Part shown: one piece after another, positions 5,970 through 15,052 of the stretch
Numbering within the stretch: the stretch's first letter is position 1
How the letters are laid out: each line of letters opens with the position of its first letter
Origin: a virus
Length of the DNA: 37,180 nt
Virus record (IMG/VR): IMGVR_UViG_3300036908_000044
Location: 1-37,180 of that record
Reading direction: 5' to 3' (one strand)
Notes under the pieces: model-generated
What the model was told of the DNA's origin: nothing
Database searches by the model: none
The model's input: only the letters and a program-made list of their open reading frames with translations
Made by a program: the position numbers and the translations under genes

Positions 5970-6950
5970 TTACTTGATCGGGATGGGAAGGGTGGAAAGC
6001 GTCACCGGAACCGGCAGGCCGCTGGCGTAAGTCTGCAACTGCGCGGCGCTCACCGGCGCATAAGGCAAGCCCGCGATCGTCGGCGCGGCGAAGGCGTTGA
6101 AGTGATAATTCAAGCCGACCGTCACGACATGCTCTTGCGGGCGATACGAGACGAGATAAGTGGACAGCGCGCCCGTGCCGGGAGCATCGCCGTAGGAGAA
6201 CCCGCCAAAGCTGGCCGTCTGTTTCGCCAGCGAGACGAATTTATATTCGGCCTTGACTGACCAGCCCGAGCCGATCAGCGCCTCGACGCCCGCGCCGAGG
6301 TTCCATCCGGCGACGAGCGAAGACGACGCGGCGTTGCCGTAGGTCGCGGCCATAGCCGAGCCGAACGACTGAACGCCGGTATTTTCATGCGCCCAGGCGA
6401 GGCCGCCCTTGCCGTAGACCAGCACCCCCGGCGAGACGAGGTAGCCAAGGCGGACGTCAGCCGTGCCGGCATAATTCCAGGCGCGGCCAATCTGGGCCAC
6501 GGAGGGAGCAACGCCGAGGCCCGGCGTAACGAAGGTCGAGGTTCCCGCAGGCGTCACGTTCGACACCGCGTCGAACTCAGCGCCATAGACGAACGAGCCG
6601 GTATGGAAATTGTAACCGAGCGTTCCGCCCGTCAGAAAGCCGTCGGTGTTCGGCTTGACGGTCGCCGGGACGCCGAGGGCGTAGGCCGTATAAACCGGAT
6701 AGGGGCCGTTAAGGCCGGACTGATAGACGCCGTTTGAGAAGGCTTCCAGATTGCCGACGCCGGTCGAGAACCCGACGCCCGCGAGAATTCCGCCGTAGCC
6801 GCCCGACCACAGATCGACCGGGGCGACCACCAGGAGGGGCGCGGGAGGGGCCTTCGTTGACGGAAGGTCCGCCGCATTGGCCTGGAAGCAGTAGCCGAGG
6901 CCGACCAGCGACGCGAACAGCGCCACCGCGATAAACAAGCGAGTTTTCAT
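5970..6950 (-). CDS. Outer-membrane beta-barrel protein, opacity-porin type (326 aa)
   Basis: A signal peptide (residues 1-26, cleaved after QANA) is followed by a proline-rich linker (ADLPSTKAPPAPLLV) and alternating beta-strands with many Gly, Tyr and Phe residues, for example TLGYNFHTGSFVYGAEF and WSVKAEYKFVSLAK. This is the layout of Rhizobiales opacity-like outer-membrane porins (OMP_b-brl). Near the end VVTVGLNYHFN is a typical barrel strand, but about 45 residues follow it, so the barrel may not close at the C-terminus. It is a cargo gene in a virion/lysis operon. Altering the host surface to block superinfection is inference. It is insulated by a strong terminator downstream. Confidence 0.8.
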   Translation of the reverse strand: MKTRLFIAVALFASLVGLGYCFQANAADLPSTKAPPAPLLVVAPVDLWSGGYGGILAGVGFSTGVGNLEAFSNGVYQSGLNGPYPVYTAYALGVPATVKPNTDGFLTGGTLGYNFHTGSFVYGAEFDAVSNVTPAGTSTFVTPGLGVAPSVAQIGRAWNYAGTADVRLGYLVSPGVLVYGKGGLAWAHENTGVQSFGSAMAATYGNAASSSLVAGWNLGAGVEALIGSGWSVKAEYKFVSLAKQTASFGGFSYGDAPGTGALSTYLVSYRPQEHVVTVGLNYHFNAFAAPTIAGLPYAPVSAAQLQTYASGLPVPVTLSTLPIPIK

Positions 6951-7083
6951 GATTTGCCCTCAGTTTTTGGGGAGCGAAGCGAGTAGAGCGCGGAGCACTA
7001 TGCGGCCAAGATCGCGGCGCGCGGGGGCGGTTTCCCGGCTATCCACAGCGGCTTACCCGCGAGTGTTGCAAAAATACATCAGT

Positions 7084-7106
7084 TGACGCGCAGGGGATAT
7101 GCGTCA
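7084..7106 (-). terminator. Weak terminator-like hairpin after the tail spike gene
   Basis: The arms TGACGC and GCGTCA surround an 11-base loop, and ATTTTTG follows about 10 bases later on the minus strand. The first arm overlaps the spike stop codon. The distance to the T-run makes it a weak candidate. The rest of the 153-base gap (6951-7103) shows no gene or clear promoter. Confidence 0.35.
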
Positions 7107-9098
7107 GTGATAAGTCCAACTAGTGCCGTCGCAAAACACCAATTGCCTTGTGGTTCCCGTTGTCGATACCGCTTGGCGATAGGTTGGCGACGCAATGCCA
7201 TTGCTGATTACCTGAGTTGTCCCAGGATATGCGCTGCAAGTATTGAGTGTCGCGATCGTAACTACATTATAAATATAGCCGCCCGCAACCGACGCATCGA
7301 GGTAGAGGAAAGCGCCGGATAAAGCGTTGCCAGTAAGGCTTGGCAATCCTGCAATAGAGACAGACGTTGGCCCTATTGAGAGTGCCTTAACTGTCCCACC
7401 CTCAGCGGGATTCGAGGGGTTGGTATTGTATGGGTCGGTGGAGTTTCCGCAACTTCCATTTGGGCTATTTTGATAATAGCCGAAAAACGTAGACTTGTTG
7501 CTGTCGTTGCAGTTTAGCACAACGTCAGTATAAGCAGTCCCGCTTTCGTATCCCTCGTAAGTCTCACCGATATAATAGCTTCCAAGCGACCCTCCCTCTA
7601 ATATACCAAAACGCAAACTGGTGTTATAAAACCCTCCAACAGAAAGCGACGAGCCCGTGTTGTTGCCTCCAACCCATCGCCCGACTATGGAGCGCTCGCT
7701 TCCGAAGCCGTAGTCCCGGCTATTGTCGCAATTTGTGCTTCCACCACTATTGCATGACATTTGCATGCCGGTCGGCCACCCAATCTCATATACGTTGTGA
7801 CTTTCCCCGGATGCTCGCCGCTTAAACGCGGCGGGAATCAGCCACATCTTTCCGCTGCCGGCAGTGTGGGTTTTCGTGGCGAGAACCGTCGCGTCCATAT
7901 AGGCGTTGGTCATAGTGAGCGTTTGAGCGCCTAAAGAGCCGACCGTCGTCGAAACGGTCGTGCCATAGGGGAATGCGTCAGACCAAATCAGGTCGCCCGG
8001 AACCCATAGATATGGACCTCCCGTCGTGGTGACGGTAGTGCTACCGGTGGTCGTCGTCACCGTCGAGGCCTTGGCGGCCGGTAGGCGGAAAAGATACGCG
8101 GATTGGTAAACGGGCGTCGTGGTAACGGCGAATCCCGTCGCGAGAGTTACCGTCGCTCCACTGACCGAGGCTAGATAGGCCCCGGGCGGCGTCGCCAATG
8201 CGACATCGGTTTCGGTTCCGCCCAGCATAATTACGCCGTCACCGGCGGCGAAAAATGGGACCGTTAGGTCTGTCACAGCAAAGGAAGTAACGGCTGGGAT
8301 CACCGTGATCCCGGACGTGATCGGCCCTGCACTCGAAAATATCCCCAGGGAAATAATCGAACACCCGCGAACATCGGAGGTAGAGCCCCAATCCTCGATT
8401 ACACCATCGACGCCCGCCGCGAAAACAAGATGGACATTGTCGGCGCGGAAACCACCGCCGCCGCAGTCGATGTTAAGACCGAAGTTGGCAAGATCAAGCG
8501 GTGACGAGAAGTAATATTCCACGCCGCCAACCGTATTTGGCGAATTGAGGGAGTAAAGCCCACTCGGATTTGTCGCCATCCAAGCCACGGATAGAGGGCC
8601 GTTATCAGTTCCGCCCGCCGTGAAGATGGCGCGCAAGTCAAAGGACGGATACGCGGAGCCGCCCGAACCGCAAGCCGATCCTGTCCCCGACAAAACGCCG
8701 GCCGTGAATGTGGCGCAGCCAGTCCCCGCCCCGGTCAACGCAATGTCGCCGACCCCGAAAGTTTGCAGGGAAGACCAAGAATTCGCGTGCGCGGGATTGA
8801 GCAGCAAATTGACGGGTCCCGTCGTCGGGCTGACTGTCAATGAGCCGTTGGAACTGCCGACCGATGCAACCGGACTCCCGGAGCCGCCAGAACTGGGCGT
8901 CCAAGCCCCGGTTAAAAGATTCGCCGTGCCGATTTGAATGAGACAAGTCCCATTTTTCATCAGGCAGACGGGCGCGGCAGTCGGCGACGCGCGATTGACG
9001 CCCCACGTCAGAGACGTAAAGACCTGGCCCGAGGCGGGAGCCGAGCAAGCCAGCAGCGCGCCCGCGACCAGCAGCCGCAGGAATTGAACGATTTTCAT
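7104..9098 (-). CDS. Tail spike or fibre, receptor-binding, with signal-like N-terminus (664 aa)
   Basis: The N-terminus is a convincing signal peptide (MKIVQFLRLLVAGALLACSA, cleavage near PASGQ). It is followed by the tail-fibre-like SLTWGVNRASPTAAPVCLMK and a Gly/Ser/Thr-rich linker. From about residue 150 the protein has the short beta-strand periodicity of a right-handed beta-helix spike, including many Asn/Gly turns. The last 150 residues (LSIGPTSVSIAGLPSLTGNA) look like a fibre tip. It follows the tail collar genes, so it most likely binds or degrades the host surface. A signal peptide on a virion protein is unusual. Parts of the gene are less GC-rich than the genes around it. Confidence 0.7.
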   Translation of the reverse strand: MKIVQFLRLLVAGALLACSAPASGQVFTSLTWGVNRASPTAAPVCLMKNGTCLIQIGTANLLTGAWTPSSGGSGSPVASVGSSNGSLTVSPTTGPVNLLLNPAHANSWSSLQTFGVGDIALTGAGTGCATFTAGVLSGTGSACGSGGSAYPSFDLRAIFTAGGTDNGPLSVAWMATNPSGLYSLNSPNTVGGVEYYFSSPLDLANFGLNIDCGGGGFRADNVHLVFAAGVDGVIEDWGSTSDVRGCSIISLGIFSSAGPITSGITVIPAVTSFAVTDLTVPFFAAGDGVIMLGGTETDVALATPPGAYLASVSGATVTLATGFAVTTTPVYQSAYLFRLPAAKASTVTTTTGSTTVTTTGGPYLWVPGDLIWSDAFPYGTTVSTTVGSLGAQTLTMTNAYMDATVLATKTHTAGSGKMWLIPAAFKRRASGESHNVYEIGWPTGMQMSCNSGGSTNCDNSRDYGFGSERSIVGRWVGGNNTGSSLSVGGFYNTSLRFGILEGGSLGSYYIGETYEGYESGTAYTDVVLNCNDSNKSTFFGYYQNSPNGSCGNSTDPYNTNPSNPAEGGTVKALSIGPTSVSIAGLPSLTGNALSGAFLYLDASVAGGYIYNVVTIATLNTCSAYPGTTQVISNGIASPTYRQAVSTTGTTRQLVFCDGTSWTYH

Positions 9099-9107
9099 GT
9101 GTTCGCC

Positions 9108-9383
9108 TCAGTAGGTGAAGGTCGCGGCCAGCGCGAAAAGCGTGTTCATTTGCGCCGTGGTGTAGGCCAGCGTCGATTGGATGAACGCGGCGGCTGGCCC
9201 CGTTGAAGTGAGCAACGGCCCCGTCATGTAAGCGGACGAGGCGACGTTGTTCGCGGCTGGCGTCGCTTCATCGACGGTTTCAAGGACGCCTTGCGCGAGA
9301 AGGGCTTGGCGCATTTGATCGCGCGTGACCACGGCAGCAGCCGACGCGGGAGGGAAATTGACGGTTTGCGGAGTGTAGGTCAT
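9108..9383 (-). CDS. Small tail-associated protein (91 aa)
   Basis: Starts MTYTPQTVNFPPASAAAVVT and is rich in Ala, Thr and Ser. It lies between the collar fibre and the spike, so a tail-fibre connector or trimerising accessory is likely by position. The ATG at 9383 was chosen over the longer ORF because the extension overlaps the collar gene; AAGG lies upstream. No family recognised. Confidence 0.65.
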   Translation of the reverse strand: MTYTPQTVNFPPASAAAVVTRDQMRQALLAQGVLETVDEATPAANNVASSAYMTGPLLTSTGPAAAFIQSTLAYTTAQMNTLFALAATFTY

Positions 9384-9393
9384 GCGCGCGGCC

Positions 9394-9987
9394 TTATGTT
9401 TTGATGTAGCCGGCAAAATAGCCCGATGGATCAAATGTCGCGTAGTTGGGGAGTTGGAATGTCGTGGAACCGTCGCCGGCCCCGTAGTTAACCCCGATAA
9501 CCGCGAACAACGCCGCGTAAGTAGTCCGCGATACGAGCGCCCCATTGCAAGCCAGATAACCGGTCGGAAGATAAGTCTCTCCTGTGAAAATAATCATTCC
9601 TGTGAATATCGGGAAGTTCGCCGCGACTGACGCAGCGACGGCCGCCGCTATCGCCGCCGTGACGGTCGCCGGGACGGTAGAAGGATTATCGACATATTCC
9701 TTCGTCGCGGCATCGGTCGCGGCGATCGGGTCCGCCATGCCGACGATGCGATTAGCCCCCATTGGAAAATTCGCCTCCATCGCGCCCCGCCCGAGGCGGT
9801 CGAGCGAATTAGTCAGTTCGGCCGCGAAATCGCTATTTTGGCCGTTGTATGCGAGGCTTGAGATTGGCCCACCGGGGACCGCCGCGTCGCCGGGCGGAAG
9901 GGTGTATTGGCCGCTCGAATTTCTTGCCACAGGGGAGCCTCGAATGTTGCTTAAGGGGATTGTTTGCTCAGTCGTGCTTATCGCCAT
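9394..9987 (-). CDS. Tail collar domain fibre protein (197 aa)
   Basis: Residues about 70-100 (ANRIVGMADPIAATDAATKE) are the repeat-like stem segment common in tail fibres. Residues 140-190 (GETYLPTGYLACNGALVSRT, then FAVIGVNYGAGDGSTTFQLP) match the phage tail collar domain. It is therefore a short tail fibre or collar subunit. The ATG lacks a visible Shine-Dalgarno, and its 5' end is overlapped on the opposite strand by the ORF at 9944-10177. Confidence 0.82.
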   Translation of the reverse strand: MAISTTEQTIPLSNIRGSPVARNSSGQYTLPPGDAAVPGGPISSLAYNGQNSDFAAELTNSLDRLGRGAMEANFPMGANRIVGMADPIAATDAATKEYVDNPSTVPATVTAAIAAAVAASVAANFPIFTGMIIFTGETYLPTGYLACNGALVSRTTYAALFAVIGVNYGAGDGSTTFQLPNYATFDPSGYFAGYIKT

Positions 9988-10177
9988 CTTGAAGTTGATG
10001 GCGGTCGGCTTGAACGGCGTTTTCGCGGATTATGGTTTCGCTGTAGGCATGGCGGTTTGTGCCGTCAGTTGCCTAGCCTTACTCGCCTGGGGTTGGCTTT
10101 GGGACCGGAGTGAAGCGCGCCATTCGCAAGCAGAGCAGCCGCCAGAGCCGACCGATCCCCGATCTTTTGACCTGTAG
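9944..10177 (+). CDS. Possible antisense small membrane protein (77 aa)
   Basis: A rightward ORF inside an otherwise leftward cluster. AGGGGAG lies 6 bases before the ATG. The product has two hydrophobic helices (GIVCSVVLIAILKLMAVGL and AVGMAVCAVSCLALLAWGW) and a charged, proline-rich tail. It covers the 77-base gap between two leftward genes and overlaps both: the collar gene by 44 bases and the ejection-protein gene by 113 bases. The binding site and coherent topology suggest it could be expressed, but a chance ORF cannot be excluded. Function unknown. Confidence 0.38.
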   Translation: MLLKGIVCSVVLIAILKLMAVGLNGVFADYGFAVGMAVCAVSCLALLAWGWLWDRSEARHSQAEQPPEPTDPRSFDL

Positions 10178-12545
10178 CCGCCGCCGCCTCGCTTCGCGTT
10201 TCGCTGGCGCGGAGAGCCCGGACATAGGCGTCGCGCTGGGGGCCGCTCGACGAGAGGATTCGCGCGACCTCCGGGTAGCTTTTCGTCACGCCAAAAACCT
10301 TGTCGATCGCGCCGCCGCCAAATTTGCCGATTCCCTTAGAGATCGCATGGCCGATCGTCGAAACCGTCCCGATTCTAAAGGGCGCCATTTCCTTGATGGC
10401 TTGCGCGCGTGGGGCGGTTTCCGAGTTGTTGAGAAGCCGGGCCGCAGTGTCCGCGAATTTCCTTTCGCGATCCACGGAGCCGACGAAGTTTTGCGTTGGC
10501 TCTTGGCCGAAAACATGCCCCAGCGTGTCGCGGTTGAAATCGCCCTCTCCGCCGATGATGTATTTTCCCGCCGTAATGTCGTTCGCCGTGTTGCGGATTT
10601 TCCCTTCCATCGCGCCGCGCAGGCCCATCGCTTGCGCCGCGCGCTCGCCCGGTTCCATCCCAGCGCGATCGAGCGCAACCCGATCGGGCCAGGGAGCATC
10701 GGCGCGCAGGAGCTTGGAGCCAGACGCCACCGCCTCGCCGCGCTTCGCTAGGGCCGCGCTGGCCGCGTTCGCCTCCGCATAGCCCGGCACTTGCGTTTCA
10801 AGCGCGTCATTCAGCGAAAAGCGCGCCTGTTTCAAGCGGGCCTGCCCCGTCTTGAGCGCCCCGCCCGGCAATCCAAGCGCCGCGTCATCCGGGTATTCTA
10901 TCGCCTTGTCGAGTTCCTTTTTGACCTCGTGGAGAAGGTCAGCGCGCGTTTGCGGGATCGTCGACGGCGCTACGGTCGAGCCGTCGCGCCCGGTAAACCG
11001 CGCCCGATATTCCGCCGCCGACATGCGGTCGCCGTTCGGATTTGTCCGCGCATCGTTTGCCGCATTCCATGCGTCAACCACATCGGAGTCATGCGCCGAA
11101 TACGTCGGATGCTCGCCGAGCTTGTCGAGCATATCCTGGACGGTCGTTTCGCCGATCGAGTCTGAGGTTCCGTCGCCGAGAAACCCCGCCTCGTGGACCA
11201 TTTCGCGCATCAGGTCCGGGTGAAGCCCATCTTTCCTGACCAAGCCGGGGAACCGATCAAGACCGAGTGATTTAAGATCGCCGTTCACGTCGCGCATCCC
11301 GCCCGCGCCATTAATAAAATTGACCATGTTTTGAGGCTTGGGCGGCATGGAAGGCGCGGCCGACAGTGGCATGGCGCTTGATACGAGGGCGTCGGCGTCC
11401 GGGTTCGGCGCGTGCAGCATATCGTGCACGCGCGTCAGCGCCTTGTGAATATCCGTCCCAGGGGCCGACTCGCTAATCAGGCCGTTCACCCGATCAATGA
11501 CCGGCTGCACGTCCACCGGAGGCGGGGCCGGATGCGCGAGGCTTTGCCCGAGGGCGGCGCCATAATTCGCGCTATCGACCGTGGAGCGATGGTCCGCAAT
11601 GTCCTGTTGCGCCTGTATGGGCTCGACAGCCGTCCCAAAATTGTCGTTAACGTCCGAGGTAAGCCGACCCGTCGTCGCCGCCTCGCGCTTGCGGAGCGCC
11701 GCCGCCAGGATGTTTTGCGCTTCCTCTGAGTTGCCGGCCGCGCCCTGCCCCTTGCGAAGCATCGAAGGGGCCGTATCCAAAAGCATGGCGTCAGGGCCGA
11801 GCGTCGCGGCTTGCGATTCCACCGCGCCCGGCTCGGAAGCCCGCAACGCCTTCGCCAGGATACTGCCGGCCGGCTTGGATATGTCGGGGCCGAAATCGCC
11901 CCGCGAGTCAACGAGCGCCGAATAGCCCTTGCCGATGGCCGCGCCAACCGGAGCGACAGCGCCGCCGAGGATCGCGCCAGAGCCCGCGCCCTTGAACCCG
12001 CTATTAACGGTCGCGCCGACGTCAGACCAGTCCGGCGCATCATTGACGCCCTGGACCGCGCCGACCGCCGCGCCGCCCGCCATTCCCTGCCCGATCTTGC
12101 CGAGCATCGTAGGAGCCGCATCAGGCAGCGAAGCAGCAACGCCGGGGATCGTCGCCGCCGCAGCGAGGCCGCCGACATTGCCGACGATGTTTCCTGCCGC
12201 GTTGGCGATAGGATGTTCCGTCGCATAGGCATTCGTCAGGTCGCGCTGCTTCGCTAGATTGCCCTCATAGTCGCCCGCATCGCCGCCGACGCCGGTTTTC
12301 GAGCCGAGGAAGGCAGCGAGCCGATCCGCGCCGCCGAAGGTGATCCCGTTTGCCAGCGAGCGAACGACGTTATCGACCGACAGCGCGCCCTTGTCTTCGA
12401 CCGGGGCCGAGTCTGGACCGCCGCGAGGCGTCGAGCCGTCCGACCACCCGTAATGCTTGGCAAGCGCGCCGCGCACCACGTCCGGGGGCGTCCCGTCAGG
12501 GAAGGAGAAGGTCGAGCCATCGGGGCCGGAAGCTGTGACGCTCAT
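10065..12545 (-). CDS. Large internal virion (ejection-type) protein (826 aa)
   Basis: The N-terminus (DGSTFSFPDGTPPDVVRGAL) is a small module often found at the start of phage internal virion proteins. A Gly/Ala-rich stretch (residues about 110-215, with AGNIVGNVGGLAAAATIPGV) looks membrane-active. The rest is long, helical and charged. It is coupled (ATGA) to the transglycosylase-bearing protein upstream and precedes the tail fibres. This matches the ejection proteins that podoviruses release into the cell envelope with their DNA. Assignment rests on size, composition and order. Confidence 0.65.
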   Translation of the reverse strand: MSVTASGPDGSTFSFPDGTPPDVVRGALAKHYGWSDGSTPRGGPDSAPVEDKGALSVDNVVRSLANGITFGGADRLAAFLGSKTGVGGDAGDYEGNLAKQRDLTNAYATEHPIANAAGNIVGNVGGLAAAATIPGVAASLPDAAPTMLGKIGQGMAGGAAVGAVQGVNDAPDWSDVGATVNSGFKGAGSGAILGGAVAPVGAAIGKGYSALVDSRGDFGPDISKPAGSILAKALRASEPGAVESQAATLGPDAMLLDTAPSMLRKGQGAAGNSEEAQNILAAALRKREAATTGRLTSDVNDNFGTAVEPIQAQQDIADHRSTVDSANYGAALGQSLAHPAPPPVDVQPVIDRVNGLISESAPGTDIHKALTRVHDMLHAPNPDADALVSSAMPLSAAPSMPPKPQNMVNFINGAGGMRDVNGDLKSLGLDRFPGLVRKDGLHPDLMREMVHEAGFLGDGTSDSIGETTVQDMLDKLGEHPTYSAHDSDVVDAWNAANDARTNPNGDRMSAAEYRARFTGRDGSTVAPSTIPQTRADLLHEVKKELDKAIEYPDDAALGLPGGALKTGQARLKQARFSLNDALETQVPGYAEANAASAALAKRGEAVASGSKLLRADAPWPDRVALDRAGMEPGERAAQAMGLRGAMEGKIRNTANDITAGKYIIGGEGDFNRDTLGHVFGQEPTQNFVGSVDRERKFADTAARLLNNSETAPRAQAIKEMAPFRIGTVSTIGHAISKGIGKFGGGAIDKVFGVTKSYPEVARILSSSGPQRDAYVRALRASETRSEAAAATGQKIGDRSALAAALLANGALHSGPKANPRRVRLGN

Positions 12546-15052
12546 TGAATGAGGTTCCCTTTAGCGTCAAAATTGTAATGAGCCGGGCCGGCAGGGGCGG
12601 GAGCCGCGACGGGAGCCGCAGGAGTCGCGCCACCCGGCGGAGGCGTTTGGAGCGGAGGCAATTCGCCAACGACGCCGCCTTGCAGATTGGTTTTCGTGTC
12701 CTGAATCGCCCGATGCGTGTTTGCGATTTCCTTGTGCATCATGCGCGCAACCGCGTCATAAACCTCTGGTGATTGCGCCGTCCCAAGCATCGATTCCGCA
12801 TGCGAGCGTTGCGAGTCGGTCGGGACGCCAACGGGCGTCGTAGCCTTGGCGTAGTCATTGATTAGCGTATTCGTCGCCGTCGCGAACGCAGCAAGCTTCG
12901 GGTCGGAAAGGGCCGTTTGCCCCATTTGCATAACTTGGTTCCACGGACGCCATTGACCCCGGGGAACCTCCGCCGAAGCCCGCAGCGCCGTGTCGATCGT
13001 CGAGGCCGCCGCGTTGCCGTAAAGCGCATTGTTAGCGACGGCCGGCCCGAGCGCGCGTTGTTCCGAGTTTTCGCCTACCCAATTCGCGCGATTTTGACCG
13101 CGTTGGTGCGCCTCAAGCACCGGGTCTTGATTGCCAACCGCAGACGAATAATCGACTGCTCCACGGATAAGCGCCGCGCCTTCCTTTGTCCGAGACAGCC
13201 CAGGAGGGACGGGGAGCCCTTGGCGCAGCATTTCGCCGAGCGTCTTTTCGGACTGAGAATAAATCGGAGCGCCGTTTTCGTCGACGGCGCGAGGCGTCAC
13301 GAGAGAGGCAGGCGACTGATAGAGGACATGCCCTTGATTATCTACCAGCGCGCCATTGACGACATGCGCTTTCGACGCCTCCGCCCCGTGGGTTTGCTGA
13401 TATTTTGTGAAATCCGGGTGCGTTAGAGAATATTCAAAGTTTTTCTGTTCCGCCGTTTGCGTTTCTTTGTCCGCGTTGGCGATCGTCGTAAATTTCCCCG
13501 TCGAGTCGTATTGCCCGAATTGCCCCGTTGTCGGGTCTTTCACAATAGCGCCAGTCGTCGCGCCTTTGAGCCTCGCGGCCAACAGCGTCGCCGCGACTTG
13601 CTTCGTCCCGTCATCCGCCCACGGGTCCGACATCGCGCCCACCAGCGATGCGATTTGCGCCCTGTCTTTGGGACTGCGAAGCGCCGCCGCGAGAGCCGGC
13701 GCGTTTGGCGCGGGAGCAGCTGGCGCGACGGCCGGGACCGCGACAGGCTGTGAAGTCGCGCCGGGAACCGGAACGCCAGCGCTCGCCGGGATGTTGAGCC
13801 CCGCGCCGACCGGAACGGGATTTGTCGGCGCGTCGTCGCCCTCGTCGCCTTGAGCGATCACGGGAGCGGGAGCCGCCGCGACAGCTACCGGGGGCGCTTG
13901 CGGAGGGGCCGTCATCGAGGGCGGCAGCGCGCCGACGCCAGCGCCAGCGAAGGCTTGCGGGCCGGGAGCCGGCGAAGCAGCTTGCGCCGCGGCCACGCCG
14001 CCGATTTCAGCCGGGGGCGTCCAAGCGCCAGGGGCGCGCAGACTGGCAGCGAGGGCCGCACGTTGCGCCGCTTGTTGCGCGGCGACAGCCGGCGCTATTT
14101 CGCCAGGAGGCGACCAGCCACCGCCCGCAGCGGCGGGAGCAGCCGTCGCCAGAGCGGGCGGCATGGTCGCGCCGAGCGCGGGAGGCGAGAAGCCATCCGT
14201 TTGAATGGGCGGCAGCGGCGCAGGGGCGGCAGATGGAGACGCGACGGGCGCGGGAGCGGCGAGAGGGGCCGAGGCGACTTGCGGGCCGCCAGCGCCATAG
14301 AGCGCAGCGACTCCCTTGGGATCGTAATGCCGCAGCACGTTAGCGACATAATTTGGATCACCACCGCCATTGTATGAATTTAGCGCCTTCGTGAGTTGCG
14401 CCGGGTCATTCCAGTCAATCCCCGGATTTCGCGCGGCGAGATACTTCAAGCCAAAACGCGCGTTCGCGAGCGGGTCATTGACTTTCGACATATCGAACGG
14501 CGCGAGGCCGTAGCCGGGATCGGCCGCCGTTCCTTGCGTGATTTGGAACAGGCCGCCAGTCGGAGCGTTCGGGTTTAGCCGACTCTCTTGCGTCGCCATC
14601 GCGTGCGCGACCGGGAGAGGGATTCCGTTTTCATTCGCCGCCGTTTGGATGGCCGACAGAACAGCGGGCGAGCCCGGAGCCGCCACACCGGCCGCAGCCG
14701 GCGCCGCGCTATCGTCCGACGCGACCGCCGCGCCAGGGGCCGCAGGCGTCGCGCTGTTGTCGTTTCCGAGCGCCGCAGCCAGGACCGCCGCTTGCGTCTT
14801 CGCGGATTGCGCCGCGCCGGCTTGTTCGGCTTGGTCCGCCTGCCCCGAGTAATATCCGCCCAGCAGCCCTTGAGCGACGCGCGCCGCCGCCTGCCACCCC
14901 GAGCGAACGGGCGAAGCGTCGGAAGCCTCTTTCGCCAGCGCGTCGGCGAGCGCCTGGCGCCGCTTCACCGCGTCAGGCGTGAGCACCGTTTGCGGGTTGT
15001 TCGGATCGAGGCGTTGCGGCGCGGGAGCGGCGAAACCGTCAAAAAGGGACAT
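12542..15052 (-). CDS. Virion-associated lytic transglycosylase / ejection protein (836 aa)
   Basis: Residues about 131-243 form an SLT-type lytic transglycosylase domain: ENGIPLPVAHAMATQESRLN with likely catalytic Glu156, then GGLFQITQGTA and LTKALNSYNGGGDPNYVANV. Such a domain opens peptidoglycan during DNA entry. Residues about 245-470 are a long Pro/Ala-rich low-complexity linker. The C-terminal half is helical (KTLGEMLRQGLPVPPGLSRT region), ending in a Pro/Ala tail. It is coupled to neighbours on both sides within the virion operon. Confidence 0.78.
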   Translation of the reverse strand: MSLFDGFAAPAPQRLDPNNPQTVLTPDAVKRRQALADALAKEASDASPVRSGWQAAARVAQGLLGGYYSGQADQAEQAGAAQSAKTQAAVLAAALGNDNSATPAAPGAAVASDDSAAPAAAGVAAPGSPAVLSAIQTAANENGIPLPVAHAMATQESRLNPNAPTGGLFQITQGTAADPGYGLAPFDMSKVNDPLANARFGLKYLAARNPGIDWNDPAQLTKALNSYNGGGDPNYVANVLRHYDPKGVAALYGAGGPQVASAPLAAPAPVASPSAAPAPLPPIQTDGFSPPALGATMPPALATAAPAAAGGGWSPPGEIAPAVAAQQAAQRAALAASLRAPGAWTPPAEIGGVAAAQAASPAPGPQAFAGAGVGALPPSMTAPPQAPPVAVAAAPAPVIAQGDEGDDAPTNPVPVGAGLNIPASAGVPVPGATSQPVAVPAVAPAAPAPNAPALAAALRSPKDRAQIASLVGAMSDPWADDGTKQVAATLLAARLKGATTGAIVKDPTTGQFGQYDSTGKFTTIANADKETQTAEQKNFEYSLTHPDFTKYQQTHGAEASKAHVVNGALVDNQGHVLYQSPASLVTPRAVDENGAPIYSQSEKTLGEMLRQGLPVPPGLSRTKEGAALIRGAVDYSSAVGNQDPVLEAHQRGQNRANWVGENSEQRALGPAVANNALYGNAAASTIDTALRASAEVPRGQWRPWNQVMQMGQTALSDPKLAAFATATNTLINDYAKATTPVGVPTDSQRSHAESMLGTAQSPEVYDAVARMMHKEIANTHRAIQDTKTNLQGGVVGELPPLQTPPPGGATPAAPVAAPAPAGPAHYNFDAKGNLIQ

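Noticed and set aside
10110-10751. Arginine-rich plus-strand ORFs opposite the large leftward virion genes
   Set aside because: They are typical antisense shadows of GC-rich genes: arginine- and proline-rich, without ribosome binding sites and fully inside well-supported genes.
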